Source of the DNA: JASLCR01 sp964384345
GTDB lineage: Bacteria; Patescibacteriota; Saccharimonadia; Saccharimonadales; Saccharimonadaceae
Length of the DNA stretch: 64,000 nucleotides
Direction: 5' to 3'
NCBI GenBank assembly: GCA_964384345.1
Contig: CAYLKD010000001.1
Location: forward strand, 160,848 to 224,847
Shown here: positions 8,220 through 16,101 of the stretch, in pieces
How the letters are laid out: each line of letters opens with the position of its first letter
How positions within the stretch are numbered: the stretch's first letter is position 1
The notes under the pieces: model-generated
Databases searched by the model: none
Seen by the model: only the letters and a program-made list of their open reading frames with translations
Told to the model about the DNA's origin: nothing
Translations under genes and position numbers: made by a program

Positions 8220-8405
8220 CTACCGGTTGCCCAGCAGACGGTTCACCTCACTCTCGAGGTAGCGACGGTGGCCACCGAGCGTTCTGATCGGATTCAGCTT
8301 GCCATTCTTCGCCCAGCGCGTGACCGTCTTCGAGTCGACACCGAACATGGCCGCGACCTCAGCCGGCATCAGCAGCTTTTCGGGCTTCTTTCCTTTAGCA
8401 GGCAT
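8220..8405 (-). CDS. bldC: BldC-like MerR-type DNA-binding regulator, probably actinobacterial origin
   Basis: 61 aa from the ATG at 8405 (GTGAGGG upstream). A single winged helix-turn-helix: LLMPAEVAAMFGVDSKTVTR, then WAKNGKLNPIRTLGGHRRYL, ending SEVNRLLGNR. This closely matches streptomycete BldC as I remember it (TPAEVATMF, VDPKTVTRWAKAGKL, RTLGGHRRY), which binds DNA cooperatively at direct repeats and controls when Streptomyces develops. The gene is more G+C-rich than its surroundings and uses C/G-ending codons (CTC, GTC, GCC, CGC), yet its promoter is A+T-rich. Most likely obtained from an actinobacterium, possibly a host. A small excisionase-like HTH protein is the alternative reading. 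Confidence 0.85.
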   Translation of the reverse strand: MPAKGKKPEKLLMPAEVAAMFGVDSKTVTRWAKNGKLNPIRTLGGHRRYLESEVNRLLGNR

Positions 8406-8474
8406 GGTGCCCTCACCACTCTCATCTCTCGTGTATAGCGCATGAGACGATCTCTTACGCACACGAATATTAAT

Positions 8475-8503
8475 ATTATAGTTTATTTAGTTAATTTTGT
8501 CAA
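8475..8503 (-). promoter_or_regulatory. Perfect consensus promoter of the bldC-like gene
   Basis: On the minus strand TTGACA (8503-8498) and TATAAT (8480-8475) are separated by exactly 17 nt. The leader to the ATG at 8405 is about 60 nt. It is one of the strongest promoters by sequence in the window. Confidence 0.85.
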
Positions 8504-8530
8504 TAATACATCCGCTTAGGTCAGTTTACT

Positions 8531-8558
8531 AAAAGAAGCCACGACCATGGCTTCTTTT
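8531..8558 (-). terminator. Terminator of the groESL operon
   Basis: AAAAGAAGCCA (8531-8541) and TGGCTTCTTTT (8548-8558) form an 11-bp stem with a 6-nt loop; on the minus strand the stem ends in a T-run just after groL. Confidence 0.88.
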
Positions 8559-8586
8559 ATCGATTCGAGCTCTACTTATTCGAGAA

Positions 8587-10236
8587 CTACATCATCCCCA
8601 TGCCGCCGGGCATTCCGCCGCCGGCCATTGGAGCTTCTTTCTCTGGTACTTCGACAACAAGTGCGCCCATAGTTGCGGCGGTCGATGCAATCGAGACTGC
8701 ATTTTGCACCGCTTCTTTGGTGACGCGAGTAGGGTCAATGACACCAGCTTTTTTGACGTCGATTAGACCTTTTTCGGGTGTCATGACATTGATACCAAAT
8801 CCGGGCTTGCCAGCTTCGACTTGGGCAATCAGCGCCTCTGAGCTAAGTCCGGCGTTTTTGGTAATCTGTAGAAAAGGCTGCTTGAGCGCGTCTTTGAGAA
8901 TCTGGCGCCCGGCAGACACGCTGTCGCCATTACCTGAGACTTCGAGTGTAGCCGACAGATTAACCAGCGTGACACCACCACCGGCAACGATACCATCAGC
9001 GAGCGCAGCTTTCGTCGCGGCAACTGCATCGTCTACACGGAATTTCTTTTCATCAATATCCGTTTCGGTTGCACCACCAACTTTGATGACTGCTACTTTG
9101 CCTGAGAGTGCAGCGGCTCGCTTCTCGTATTGCTCTTTGTCGTACTCACTGGTGGCGTTGTCAGCTTGTGAAACAATCTGTGCGATACGATCTTTGACAG
9201 CTTTTACTGTACCGCCACCTTCAATGATTGTCGTTTCGTCTTTTCCAACGATGACTTTGCGAGCACTACCGACAACTTCGAGGCCGACATTTTCAAATGT
9301 CATTGCTTGGTCGCTCGAAATTACCTGTGCACCCGTGAGTACAGCCATATCAGCTAGGATTTCTTTTCGTCGATCACCAAAGCTTGGGGCTTTGACGACA
9401 ACAGTGTTAAGCGCACCCTTCAGCTTATTGAGCACAAGAATACTGAGTGCTTCGCCTTCGACTTCATCAGCCACCAATACAATATCTTTTTTGCCAGATG
9501 CGGCTAATTTTTCGATCAACGGCAATAGTTCTTGAGCGCTCGAGATCTTTTGGTCAGTAATGACGATAGCTGGTTTTTCGTACACCGCTTCCTGTCGGCC
9601 AGCATCAGTCACAAAGAATGCGCTCGCCCATCCTTTATCAAGTGAAAATCCTTCGACAACTTCACTTTCCATTTCGAGACCTTGGCCAGCTTCCACGGTG
9701 ACGACGCCGTCTTTGCCGACCTTTTGGATAACTTCAGCGATAAGCTTACCGATTGTTTCATCACCAGCAGAAATGGTCGCGACTTCGGCGATTCGCTCAG
9801 TTTTGCCTTCGACGCTTTCACTCAGTCCGTCGAGCGCAGCTACAACTTCGCGGCCAGCTTCCTCGATGCCTTTTTTGAGTTCCATTGGATTGTGGCCTGC
9901 TGCGATCAGTCGGTTGGCTTCCTTCAAGATGTTGTAAGTCAGCACCGTGACGGTGGTCGTACCATCACCAGCAACTTTATTGAGCTTTGAGGCAGCTTGC
10001 TTGATTAGCTCCGCACCGACTTTGTATCCAAGAGTTTCATCGTCAACTTCTGGTAAATCGACGCTTTCTGCGACGGTTACACCATCGTGGGTCACCGTCG
10101 GGCCACCGTAACCCTTCGCAATTACGACATTACGACCTTTTGGCCCATAGGTTACTTTAACTGCATCGTAAAGTGCTTTTGCACCGCCGAGCACACGAGC
10201 TCGGGCATCATCATCATAAAAAACTTTTTTTGCCAT
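8587..10236 (-). CDS. groL: Chaperonin GroEL
   Basis: 549 aa, the usual length. It starts MAKKVFYDDDARARVLGGAK and carries VTYGPKGRNVVIAKGYGGPT, the ATPase motif AGDGTTTVTVLTYNIL, the apical and intermediate domain blocks, and the C-terminal Gly/Met tail (GGGMPGGMGMM). Fourteen copies form the double ring that folds proteins with GroES. Third gene of the operon: the start lies 3 nt after the stop of a 57-aa membrane protein gene. Heat-shock control is expected from the CIRCE element at 10730. Confidence 0.98.
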   Translation of the reverse strand: MAKKVFYDDDARARVLGGAKALYDAVKVTYGPKGRNVVIAKGYGGPTVTHDGVTVAESVDLPEVDDETLGYKVGAELIKQAASKLNKVAGDGTTTVTVLTYNILKEANRLIAAGHNPMELKKGIEEAGREVVAALDGLSESVEGKTERIAEVATISAGDETIGKLIAEVIQKVGKDGVVTVEAGQGLEMESEVVEGFSLDKGWASAFFVTDAGRQEAVYEKPAIVITDQKISSAQELLPLIEKLAASGKKDIVLVADEVEGEALSILVLNKLKGALNTVVVKAPSFGDRRKEILADMAVLTGAQVISSDQAMTFENVGLEVVGSARKVIVGKDETTIIEGGGTVKAVKDRIAQIVSQADNATSEYDKEQYEKRAAALSGKVAVIKVGGATETDIDEKKFRVDDAVAATKAALADGIVAGGGVTLVNLSATLEVSGNGDSVSAGRQILKDALKQPFLQITKNAGLSSEALIAQVEAGKPGFGINVMTPEKGLIDVKKAGVIDPTRVTKEAVQNAVSIASTAATMGALVVEVPEKEAPMAGGGMPGGMGMM

Positions 10237-10239
10237 ATA

Positions 10240-10413
10240 TTATTTCTCCGTTTTCGCTAATTCTTCTTTACCTTTTTCGTATAGTTTCATGCGCGCTTCG
10301 AGCTCTTTGACCCGTTTGGTCTGTATATGCACGATCTTGAGTATGTATGCCAGCACCAGTATTAATAAGAATGAACCAACTAGTACTGCTATTTGCTGCG
10401 CAGACTCAAGCAT
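10240..10413 (-). CDS. 57-aa membrane/coiled-coil protein inside the groESL operon
   Basis: Reading the minus strand from the ATG at 10413 gives one membrane helix (about residues 8-29, with AVLVGSFLLILVLAYIL) and then a charged helix (TKRVKELEARMKLYEKGKEE) to residue 57. The start overlaps the groS stop by one base (TAATG) and its own stop lies 3 nt before groL, so all three genes should be translated as one unit. groS and groL are normally direct neighbours, so an inserted gene is unusual. No family recognised. A chance open frame is unlikely, given the tight coupling on both sides and the sensible membrane-protein composition. Confidence 0.8.
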   Translation of the reverse strand: MLESAQQIAVLVGSFLLILVLAYILKIVHIQTKRVKELEARMKLYEKGKEELAKTEK

Positions 10414-10679
10414 TATGCTACCGTTCCGAGAATGTCCTCTTCTTTGACGATCAGATATTCGACAGCGTCAATTTTGATTTCAGTCGTAGAGTATTCTTTG
10501 TAGAGAATATTGTTGCCTACTTTGACGTCTTCAACGTCTTTACCAACAGCGACAACTTTGGCAAGCACTGGCTTCTCTTTTGCATTATCTGGTAAATACA
10601 ATCCGCTTGCAGTTTGCGTTTTGGCCTCTTGTCGTACCGCGACAACGCGATCCTTTAGAGGGGTTATAGGTGAACTCAT
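10413..10679 (-). CDS. groS: Co-chaperonin GroES
   Basis: 88 aa, slightly shorter than usual (about 95). Shows ITPLKDRVVAVRQEAKTQTASGLYLPDNAKEKPVLAKVVAVGKD, which includes the mobile loop (TASGLYLP), and ends LIVKEEDILGTVA. Caps the GroEL ring. GAGGAG precedes the ATG at an ordinary distance, in a short leader downstream of the CIRCE promoter. Confidence 0.97.
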   Translation of the reverse strand: MSSPITPLKDRVVAVRQEAKTQTASGLYLPDNAKEKPVLAKVVAVGKDVEDVKVGNNILYKEYSTTEIKIDAVEYLIVKEEDILGTVA

Positions 10680-10714
10680 CGTTAGTCTCCTCTATTACTA
10701 CTTTTGTAAGGTCT

Positions 10715-10756
10715 ATTGTACGAAGCAAACTAGCACTCGTCAAGTCAGAGTGCTAG
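10715..10756 (-). promoter_or_regulatory. CIRCE operator and groESL promoter
   Basis: CTAGCACTC-N9-GAGTGCTAG (10730-10756) is a perfect inverted repeat of the CIRCE type bound by the heat-shock repressor HrcA. On the minus strand the promoter is TTGACG (10743-10738), 17 nt, TACAAT (10720-10715); the operator covers the -35 box and the upstream half of the spacer, so HrcA binding would exclude polymerase. hrcA itself is not in the window. Confidence 0.95.
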
Positions 10757-10824
10757 AAATTCAAAATTTTAAATCGAAGCCTACATCTTCACAAATATAA
10801 ATTAATGTGTTACAATATAAATAT

Positions 10825-11466
10825 ATGAGTACTGAGAAAGATTTATTTACAAAGACATCCACTGCTATAGTCGAACGCTACGTTGATTATTTTCCTGAAG
10901 AGGCTGAGCGACAATCCCCTCTTCTTGAAGCGCTTCACAATCCTGATTTAGACCTACGATCACGTAAGACTATTCCCGAAGGTCACATTTGCTCCAGCGG
11001 TATCCTCATCGTGCCCGGAGCCAATGAGTCTGATACTGATAGGGTATTGATGCTTTGGCATAATGCGCTGCAAATATGGGTTCTACCTGGTGGCCATTTT
11101 GACGATACCGATAAAGATATTTTCAAAACCGCTATTCGCGAGTCCCGGGAAGAAACAGGCATTCCAGACGACATCACACTGGAAATTCATCCATGGCACA
11201 CGGAAAATAACATACCAATTGATATAGATACTCACCCTATTCCAGCAAGGCCAGTTAAAAATGAAGGCGAACACCAGCATTTCGATTTTCGTTACGTGCT
11301 CACAACTCCCAATCCTTCAAGTCTCATAGAATCGATGAGCCTTGCAGAAGGCGAAGTATCAACCTATAGCCTTGTCCCGATCCATGATCTGGACCCTTCC
11401 AGTAGCAGTTATCGTGCAATAGACAAACTCGCACGCCTTGGTATCGTAGCAGCCTATAAATCGTAA
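10825..11466 (+). CDS. Nudix hydrolase family protein
   Basis: 213 aa from the ATG at 10825. The Nudix box is present in the form GHFDDTDKDIFKTAIRESRE followed by ETGI: the REEtG core that binds metal is intact, while the first acidic position of the consensus is Asp. Such enzymes cleave nucleoside diphosphates linked to another group. The first 55 residues are a helical extension not seen in minimal Nudix proteins. Promoter TTCACA, 17 nt, TACAAT (10811-10816) ends 8 nt before the ATG, so the mRNA is probably leaderless. Convergent with the next gene, with a 4-nt gap. Substrate unknown. Confidence 0.85.
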   Translation: MSTEKDLFTKTSTAIVERYVDYFPEEAERQSPLLEALHNPDLDLRSRKTIPEGHICSSGILIVPGANESDTDRVLMLWHNALQIWVLPGGHFDDTDKDIFKTAIRESREETGIPDDITLEIHPWHTENNIPIDIDTHPIPARPVKNEGEHQHFDFRYVLTTPNPSSLIESMSLAEGEVSTYSLVPIHDLDPSSSSYRAIDKLARLGIVAAYKS

Positions 11467-11470
11467 AGTG

Positions 11471-12757
11471 TTATTTATGAGCTTGCTCATATAGATTTGC
11501 AAAATTATTTGTCAAAAAATCAGGAAGGTGCTTATTCGCTGGGCAAGTTAACATAGGAATAGCTTCTAGCTCAAACCCTTCTGTAGCCTTATTATGCCTC
11601 AAAAAAGCGACACTAGACTGGAATAGCTTAAAGTCTCTACTTGCAATTTTTATCGCAGTGTTTATGTCCTCAGGACTGAGTAAATCTTTCGCGCAGGCAC
11701 CACGCTCAATAAGCCTACTGGCAATCGCTGGTAGAATGTTATTAGATATTGCGCGTAACAATTTTGGATTTGGTAGATACGTAGTCTGCTTTGTTACTGG
11801 GTCTATCTCAGATACAAAGACCTCGCTCCAACTCGTCAACATATGAGGTGCGGCCCGCTCAGGATGTTGTCCTAAATATTTTTCACATTGGGCTACGAGT
11901 AGCTCATGTAAGTTCAGTAGTGTTAACTGCATACTGTCGTCATTGGCGAGATCGTGAGCCATTCTGAGTTGCTCTCTTGTGTAGGGACGGTTTTGAATCA
12001 TTAAGACTTTAGTAATATCTTGGCCTTCTTGCTCAGAAACAATCAAACTATCGTCTGCTGTTTCTCCAGTTGCAAATTCAGGATAAAAAGATCTTTTATT
12101 CATCACGGCAACAATGTGACCTGGATTATAACCGAACCTCACACGAAGCATATCGATATGATCGCGGACTTTTTCAACCAAGAAGGTTTTCATGACGTCC
12201 GAGCTTGCGTCAAACCGATCAAACCCACTTTGAACTTTTGCTGTAGCTGCATCCGTCATCTCGCGGATACCTCGGCTCATTAGCTCTGCAACGATATGCG
12301 CTGCAGTTGCTGGGTTTATCCCAAGCTCGGTATGGTAGCTGTCAATCGCATGGAGTACAAATGCTGCAATAGATTCAGGTGGCAACTCTTTTTTCAAATC
12401 AGCATGAATATTTTCATAACTGCGTGATTCACTTACATTCAGATAATCAGCGAGGGTATCATGCATTGCCCCATGAGCTTCACCTACACGTGACGCACGA
12501 TCCCAATAGTGTTGTTTAACCCCCCCTAGAGTTGAGGCTGGAGTAAAATCGTGGTTCAAGCAAACAAAGCCCTCCGCTACCTTGTTGCGTATACCAGCTA
12601 CCGCAAGCAATACATCTTCTGGGCACTGTGATATACCAATTGCTGCAGCAGCTCTAGCAGTCCTTACTCCTACCTCACCAAGTCCTCTCTCGTATCGTTC
12701 TACATGACTAAGCTCAATAATATGATCATGTGTTGATATAGGATCACTGTGGGTCAT
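11471..12757 (-). CDS. Unknown 428-aa cytoplasmic protein
   Basis: The start at 12757 fits the promoter (TAGAAT ends 10 nt upstream); the frame extends to 12796 but that part holds the promoter. The protein is soluble, helix-rich and His-rich, with no membrane segment. Stretches such as HDHIIELSHVERYERGLGEVGVRTARAAAAIG and LNVSESRSYENIHADLKKEL are seen, but I recognise no catalytic motif or family. His/Asp pairs (HDH, NHD) could bind metal, which is speculation. It forms a single-gene unit ending tail to tail with the Nudix gene. Confidence 0.75.
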   Translation of the reverse strand: MTHSDPISTHDHIIELSHVERYERGLGEVGVRTARAAAAIGISQCPEDVLLAVAGIRNKVAEGFVCLNHDFTPASTLGGVKQHYWDRASRVGEAHGAMHDTLADYLNVSESRSYENIHADLKKELPPESIAAFVLHAIDSYHTELGINPATAAHIVAELMSRGIREMTDAATAKVQSGFDRFDASSDVMKTFLVEKVRDHIDMLRVRFGYNPGHIVAVMNKRSFYPEFATGETADDSLIVSEQEGQDITKVLMIQNRPYTREQLRMAHDLANDDSMQLTLLNLHELLVAQCEKYLGQHPERAAPHMLTSWSEVFVSEIDPVTKQTTYLPNPKLLRAISNNILPAIASRLIERGACAKDLLSPEDINTAIKIASRDFKLFQSSVAFLRHNKATEGFELEAIPMLTCPANKHLPDFLTNNFANLYEQAHK

Positions 12758-12767
12758 AGATATTATT

Positions 12768-12796
12768 ATTCTAGCACTAAAATGACGTTGTGTCAA
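12768..12796 (-). promoter_or_regulatory. Consensus promoter of the 428-aa gene
   Basis: Minus strand TTGACA (12796-12791), 17-nt spacer, TAGAAT (12773-12768); the ATG at 12757 follows after 10 nt with no ribosome binding site. Confidence 0.8.
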
Positions 12797-12899
12797 TAAT
12801 CTGATAAAGGTTAAGATTTTTAATTATACAGACTTGAATTGATTTGTCAATCTATCCTACTGAGCACTCAAACCAAGGGACATATGCTTAAATAGGCAT

Positions 12900-13925
12900 A
12901 TGTCTATTTCTTTTGCAACTGATTCACAGATCGCTGAGTGGAATGAGCTGGTGAATGCTAATCCTGGTGGCGGGGCTATTTTGCAAGGATACGAATTCAT
13001 CATGCAAAAAGCCAACAGCGGCTGGAAACCACGCTTTATCATGATTGGTACGCGCGCAGTTGCCGCACTCGAAAAGTCGATACCACTGATGGGACGAGTC
13101 TGGTACATTCCGAAGGGCCCAGCAACCGATTCAGTCAGTGATTTGTCGTCACTCCTTGATGAGTTAACGCCTTTTGCTCGTCAGCACGGCGTATTTTCGA
13201 TCAAAATCGAGCCCGAACTCGATCACACTACTGATATGTCAGCGCTTGGGTGTATCAAAACTCGACCAATTCAGTACAACTTTTCTACCGTTCTAGTCGA
13301 CTTGTCGCCGTCTATCGACGAGATCCTCACAGCTCTGCCACAAAAAGGTCGCCACGCAATTCGTCGCGCCGAGCGTGACGGCGTGATCGTCAAGCAAGTA
13401 GAGCCAACCGCAGAAAACTGCCAGACTATGTATGCATTGTTTCAAGAAACCGCAACGGACGCGGGCTTTGCGATTCGTCCGACAGAATATTATCAAAGTT
13501 TCTATCATCGATACGGCGAAAATGGTGGGTTGTTCTTTGCCTACGTCGGCGAGACAGTCGTTGCCGGCGCGTTTGCGATGGTGCAAGGGGGAAAAAGTGT
13601 CTACAAAGACGGGGCCAGCGTGCGTGAAAAAGTAACCTACGGCGCCTCTCATCTCTTGCAGTGGGAAGTCATCAAATGGGCAAAATCACTCGGCTCTCTC
13701 GAACACGATTTAGCCGGTGTACCGCCGATCGCTGATATTAAGGACCCAAATCATCCGTTTTATGGCCTCGGGCGTTTTAAAACTAGTTTCAATAAGACCG
13801 TCACGCAGTACGTCGGCGCCTACGACGTGCCCGCTCGCCCCTTGCGCGCCAAACTTTGGCATGCCTATATAGAAAAGATTGTTCGGCGGTTGTATTTTAG
13901 GCGTCACCACGAATCGTTTTACTAG
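12900..13925 (+). CDS. FemAB-type peptidoglycan interpeptide-bridge transferase
   Basis: 341 aa with the double-GNAT layout of FemA/FemB/FemX. Typical blocks: GRVWYIPKGPATD, LPQKGRHAIRRAERDGV, YGENGGLFFAYVGETVVAGAF, SVYKDGASVREKVTYGASHLLQWEVIKWAKSLG and PFYGLGRFKTSFNKTVTQYVGAYD. These enzymes move an amino acid from tRNA to the side chain of lipid II to build the cross-bridge. The end of the protein is strongly basic. A second family member lies at 18257-19219, with Mur ligases between them. An inverted repeat (ACATATGC...GCATATGT) encloses the start codon. Confidence 0.9.
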   Translation: MSISFATDSQIAEWNELVNANPGGGAILQGYEFIMQKANSGWKPRFIMIGTRAVAALEKSIPLMGRVWYIPKGPATDSVSDLSSLLDELTPFARQHGVFSIKIEPELDHTTDMSALGCIKTRPIQYNFSTVLVDLSPSIDEILTALPQKGRHAIRRAERDGVIVKQVEPTAENCQTMYALFQETATDAGFAIRPTEYYQSFYHRYGENGGLFFAYVGETVVAGAFAMVQGGKSVYKDGASVREKVTYGASHLLQWEVIKWAKSLGSLEHDLAGVPPIADIKDPNHPFYGLGRFKTSFNKTVTQYVGAYDVPARPLRAKLWHAYIEKIVRRLYFRRHHESFY

Positions 13926-13943
13926 AGTATAATTGAGATCACT

Positions 13944-14825
13944 ATGTCGCTTATCAATACTACTGTTGTAATGTCAGGGGTCGATTATTTCGACGACGCT
14001 CAGCCGATCAATCCGTTTATGGACAAAGATACGCCGATCGACTTGTCGGTTGCAGCCCACGAACACGACCAAATCCAGGCCGCGCTTGAATCTGCTGGAG
14101 TGAGTGTTCACCGCGTTGCACCGCCGCAAGGTTCTCAAGATGGTGTCTTCACCGCCAACTGGGCACTTGTGCGTGGCAATATAGCTGTGATGGCTCGCTT
14201 ACCAGAAGCACGTAAAGCCGAAGAACCGTATGCTGCACAGATACTTCGCGAGCAATTCGGTAAAGAAATAGTGTATATTCCCGATAATTACAAATTTAGC
14301 GGTCAAGGCGACAGCCTACCATGCGGCGACTACTTGTTTTGCGGCAGTGGCTACCGATCTGACCCCGAAGCACAAGCATTCGTCGCTCAGACATTAGGGC
14401 TCACTCGTATTCAACTCCGCGCGAAACCTCAGCTTGATAGTAGCGGTGAGCCTATGATTAACCCCTATTCTGGGTGGGCAGATAGTTTTTACTATGATCT
14501 TGATCTCGCCATATCGATCTTAAAAGCTCCAGATGACAACAAAAAAGGCTTGATCGCTTGGTGTCCTGACGCATTCACACCTGAAAGCCAGCAAGTACTG
14601 CAAGACTTTGACGGCGTCGACAAGATCGAAGTGTCCGAACACGAAGCTATGACAGCACTCGCCTGCAACCTGGTTTCAACCGGTGAAACGGTCATCATGA
14701 ACGACGGCGCACCAGAATTCACCGCCGCGATCGAAGCACACGGTCTGAAGACAATTCGTCTTTCCAATCCCGAGCTCGCCAAGGGCGGCGGCTCAGTACG
14801 ATGTACTACTTTGACGCTCGAATAG
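13944..14825 (+). CDS. Amidinotransferase/DDAH-fold protein with altered active site
   Basis: 293 aa. The pentein fold is visible from DGVFTANWALVRG (66-78), FSGQGDSLPCGDYLFCGSGY (118-137), ADSFYYDLDLAI and the terminal GGGSVRCTTLTL with the nucleophile Cys287. Dimethylarginine hydrolases and their relatives act on guanidino groups with a Cys-His-Glu set. Here the usual FEGQGD reads FSGQGD and the usual YHLD appears as YYDLD, so the acidic partner and the catalytic His seem replaced. The substrate and even the catalysis are therefore open. TATAAT (13928-13933) ends 10 nt before the ATG. The last 20 nt overlap the convergent murE-like gene. Confidence 0.8.
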   Translation: MSLINTTVVMSGVDYFDDAQPINPFMDKDTPIDLSVAAHEHDQIQAALESAGVSVHRVAPPQGSQDGVFTANWALVRGNIAVMARLPEARKAEEPYAAQILREQFGKEIVYIPDNYKFSGQGDSLPCGDYLFCGSGYRSDPEAQAFVAQTLGLTRIQLRAKPQLDSSGEPMINPYSGWADSFYYDLDLAISILKAPDDNKKGLIAWCPDAFTPESQQVLQDFDGVDKIEVSEHEAMTALACNLVSTGETVIMNDGAPEFTAAIEAHGLKTIRLSNPELAKGGGSVRCTTLTLE

Positions 14826-16101
14826 CCGCACGAGCTTCACCAGCTTCATCCCACGGATGTTCACCATCTGCGCGCTCGATGGTTTTTTCATGACCTTTGC
14901 CTAGTAGTATTACGACATCGTCTTTTGAGGCGACGCGTGTCATCGCAAATCGAATTGCAGATGGGCGGTCGAGAACCAAATACATATCTTTGTCTTTGAC
15001 TTTGCCTGAGCGCGCGGCTCCTTCGGCGATTTGGCTCAAAATAAGATTGCCGTCGATATCACGATCGTCTTCTTCGGTCAGTACAATTTCATCACAGTAC
15101 TTGCCTGCAATTTCACCTTGCGTCCAGCGTTTTTCTTCGTCGCGACGACCAGCTGAGCCAAATACCGCAACAAGTTTTCCGGTCGTACTCTTTCGTAGGT
15201 CGGAAAGTAATCGCTCGAAGCTATCGGGGGTGTGTGCAAAATCAACGATGACGCTAAATGCCTGTCCTTCATCGATCGTATTCATTCGTCCTTCGACGCT
15301 TTCGAGGGCGGCAATTCCCTGCTCTATCTGCTCACGAGTGAGCCCAATGCGCCGTCCTACCGAAACAGCAGCCAAGCTGTTGTATACATTGAATTCACCC
15401 GGGATATTGCAGCGAATACTGTAGTGCTCGTCGCCAATCACTGCCTCGTACGTGCTACCATCGCCGTTGAGCTGTACGTTCACTGCTTTTAAGGATCCAT
15501 CTACGATGCCATACGTCTCCGTTTCTGTGACAGCACTCAGAAATGCTGCGCAATTCGGGTCGTCTGCATTGGCGATCCCAAATCCATGTGGATGTTTTGC
15601 GGCTGCCTCAAACAACATGCGTTTTGCCGCGATGTATCGTTCGAAGGTTTTATGATAATCCAGATGCTCATGTGTAATATTCGTCAAAACGGCGATCTCA
15701 TACGGAATCCCCCAGACGCGGTGCTGCGCCAAAGCGTGTGACGTCGTCTCGAGTACAACCCAGTCGACGCCTTTATCGCTAAATTCTTTTAGTCTCTTAT
15801 GAAGTTCTGGCGCAGAAGCTGTTGTAGTGTGCGCCATCTGCGGCACGATATCACGGCCAATGCCATTAGCAACTGTCGTCATGAGTCCAGCTTTGTAGCC
15901 AGCTTCCACTAGCATCCGATGGATCATAAACGAGGTCGTCGTTTTGCCATTTGTCCCCGTCACCCCGATAATGCGCATTTTCTTACCAGGAAATCCATAG
16001 GCTGTCGCAAATACCATCGATTCGATTAGATGGCCGGTCGGTTCAATCCGTCCAAATAGTTCACTAGGTACTAGTTTTTTAATAAATTTTCGGGTGTTCA
16101 C
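14806..16101 (-). CDS. murE: MurE-type UDP-MurNAc-tripeptide ligase
   Basis: 431 aa. Adds the third amino acid to the peptidoglycan stem peptide in the cytoplasm. ATP loop IIGVTGTNGKTTTSFMI (about 44-60), carbamylated-Lys region and NITHEHLDYHKTFERYIAAK, central VEGRMNTIDEGQAFSVIVDFAHTPDS, and C-terminal VFGSAGRRDEEKRWTQGEIA are clear. The N-terminal UDP-binding domain is short, so the protein is smaller than E. coli MurE (about 495). The motif that selects the amino acid (DNPR for meso-Dap) reads EEDDRDIDG here, so the substrate cannot be assigned. Its ATG overlaps the stop of the upstream Mur-ligase paralogue. Confidence 0.88.
   Translation of the reverse strand: MNTRKFIKKLVPSELFGRIEPTGHLIESMVFATAYGFPGKKMRIIGVTGTNGKTTTSFMIHRMLVEAGYKAGLMTTVANGIGRDIVPQMAHTTTASAPELHKRLKEFSDKGVDWVVLETTSHALAQHRVWGIPYEIAVLTNITHEHLDYHKTFERYIAAKRMLFEAAAKHPHGFGIANADDPNCAAFLSAVTETETYGIVDGSLKAVNVQLNGDGSTYEAVIGDEHYSIRCNIPGEFNVYNSLAAVSVGRRIGLTREQIEQGIAALESVEGRMNTIDEGQAFSVIVDFAHTPDSFERLLSDLRKSTTGKLVAVFGSAGRRDEEKRWTQGEIAGKYCDEIVLTEEDDRDIDGNLILSQIAEGAARSGKVKDKDMYLVLDRPSAIRFAMTRVASKDDVVILLGKGHEKTIERADGEHPWDEAGEARAAIRASK

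Noticed and set aside
8600..9937. Long open frames (311 and 125 codons) on the plus strand opposite groL
   Set aside because: They are antisense shadows of a strongly biased coding sequence; they have no start signals and their products are low-complexity Ser/Ala/Thr-rich.
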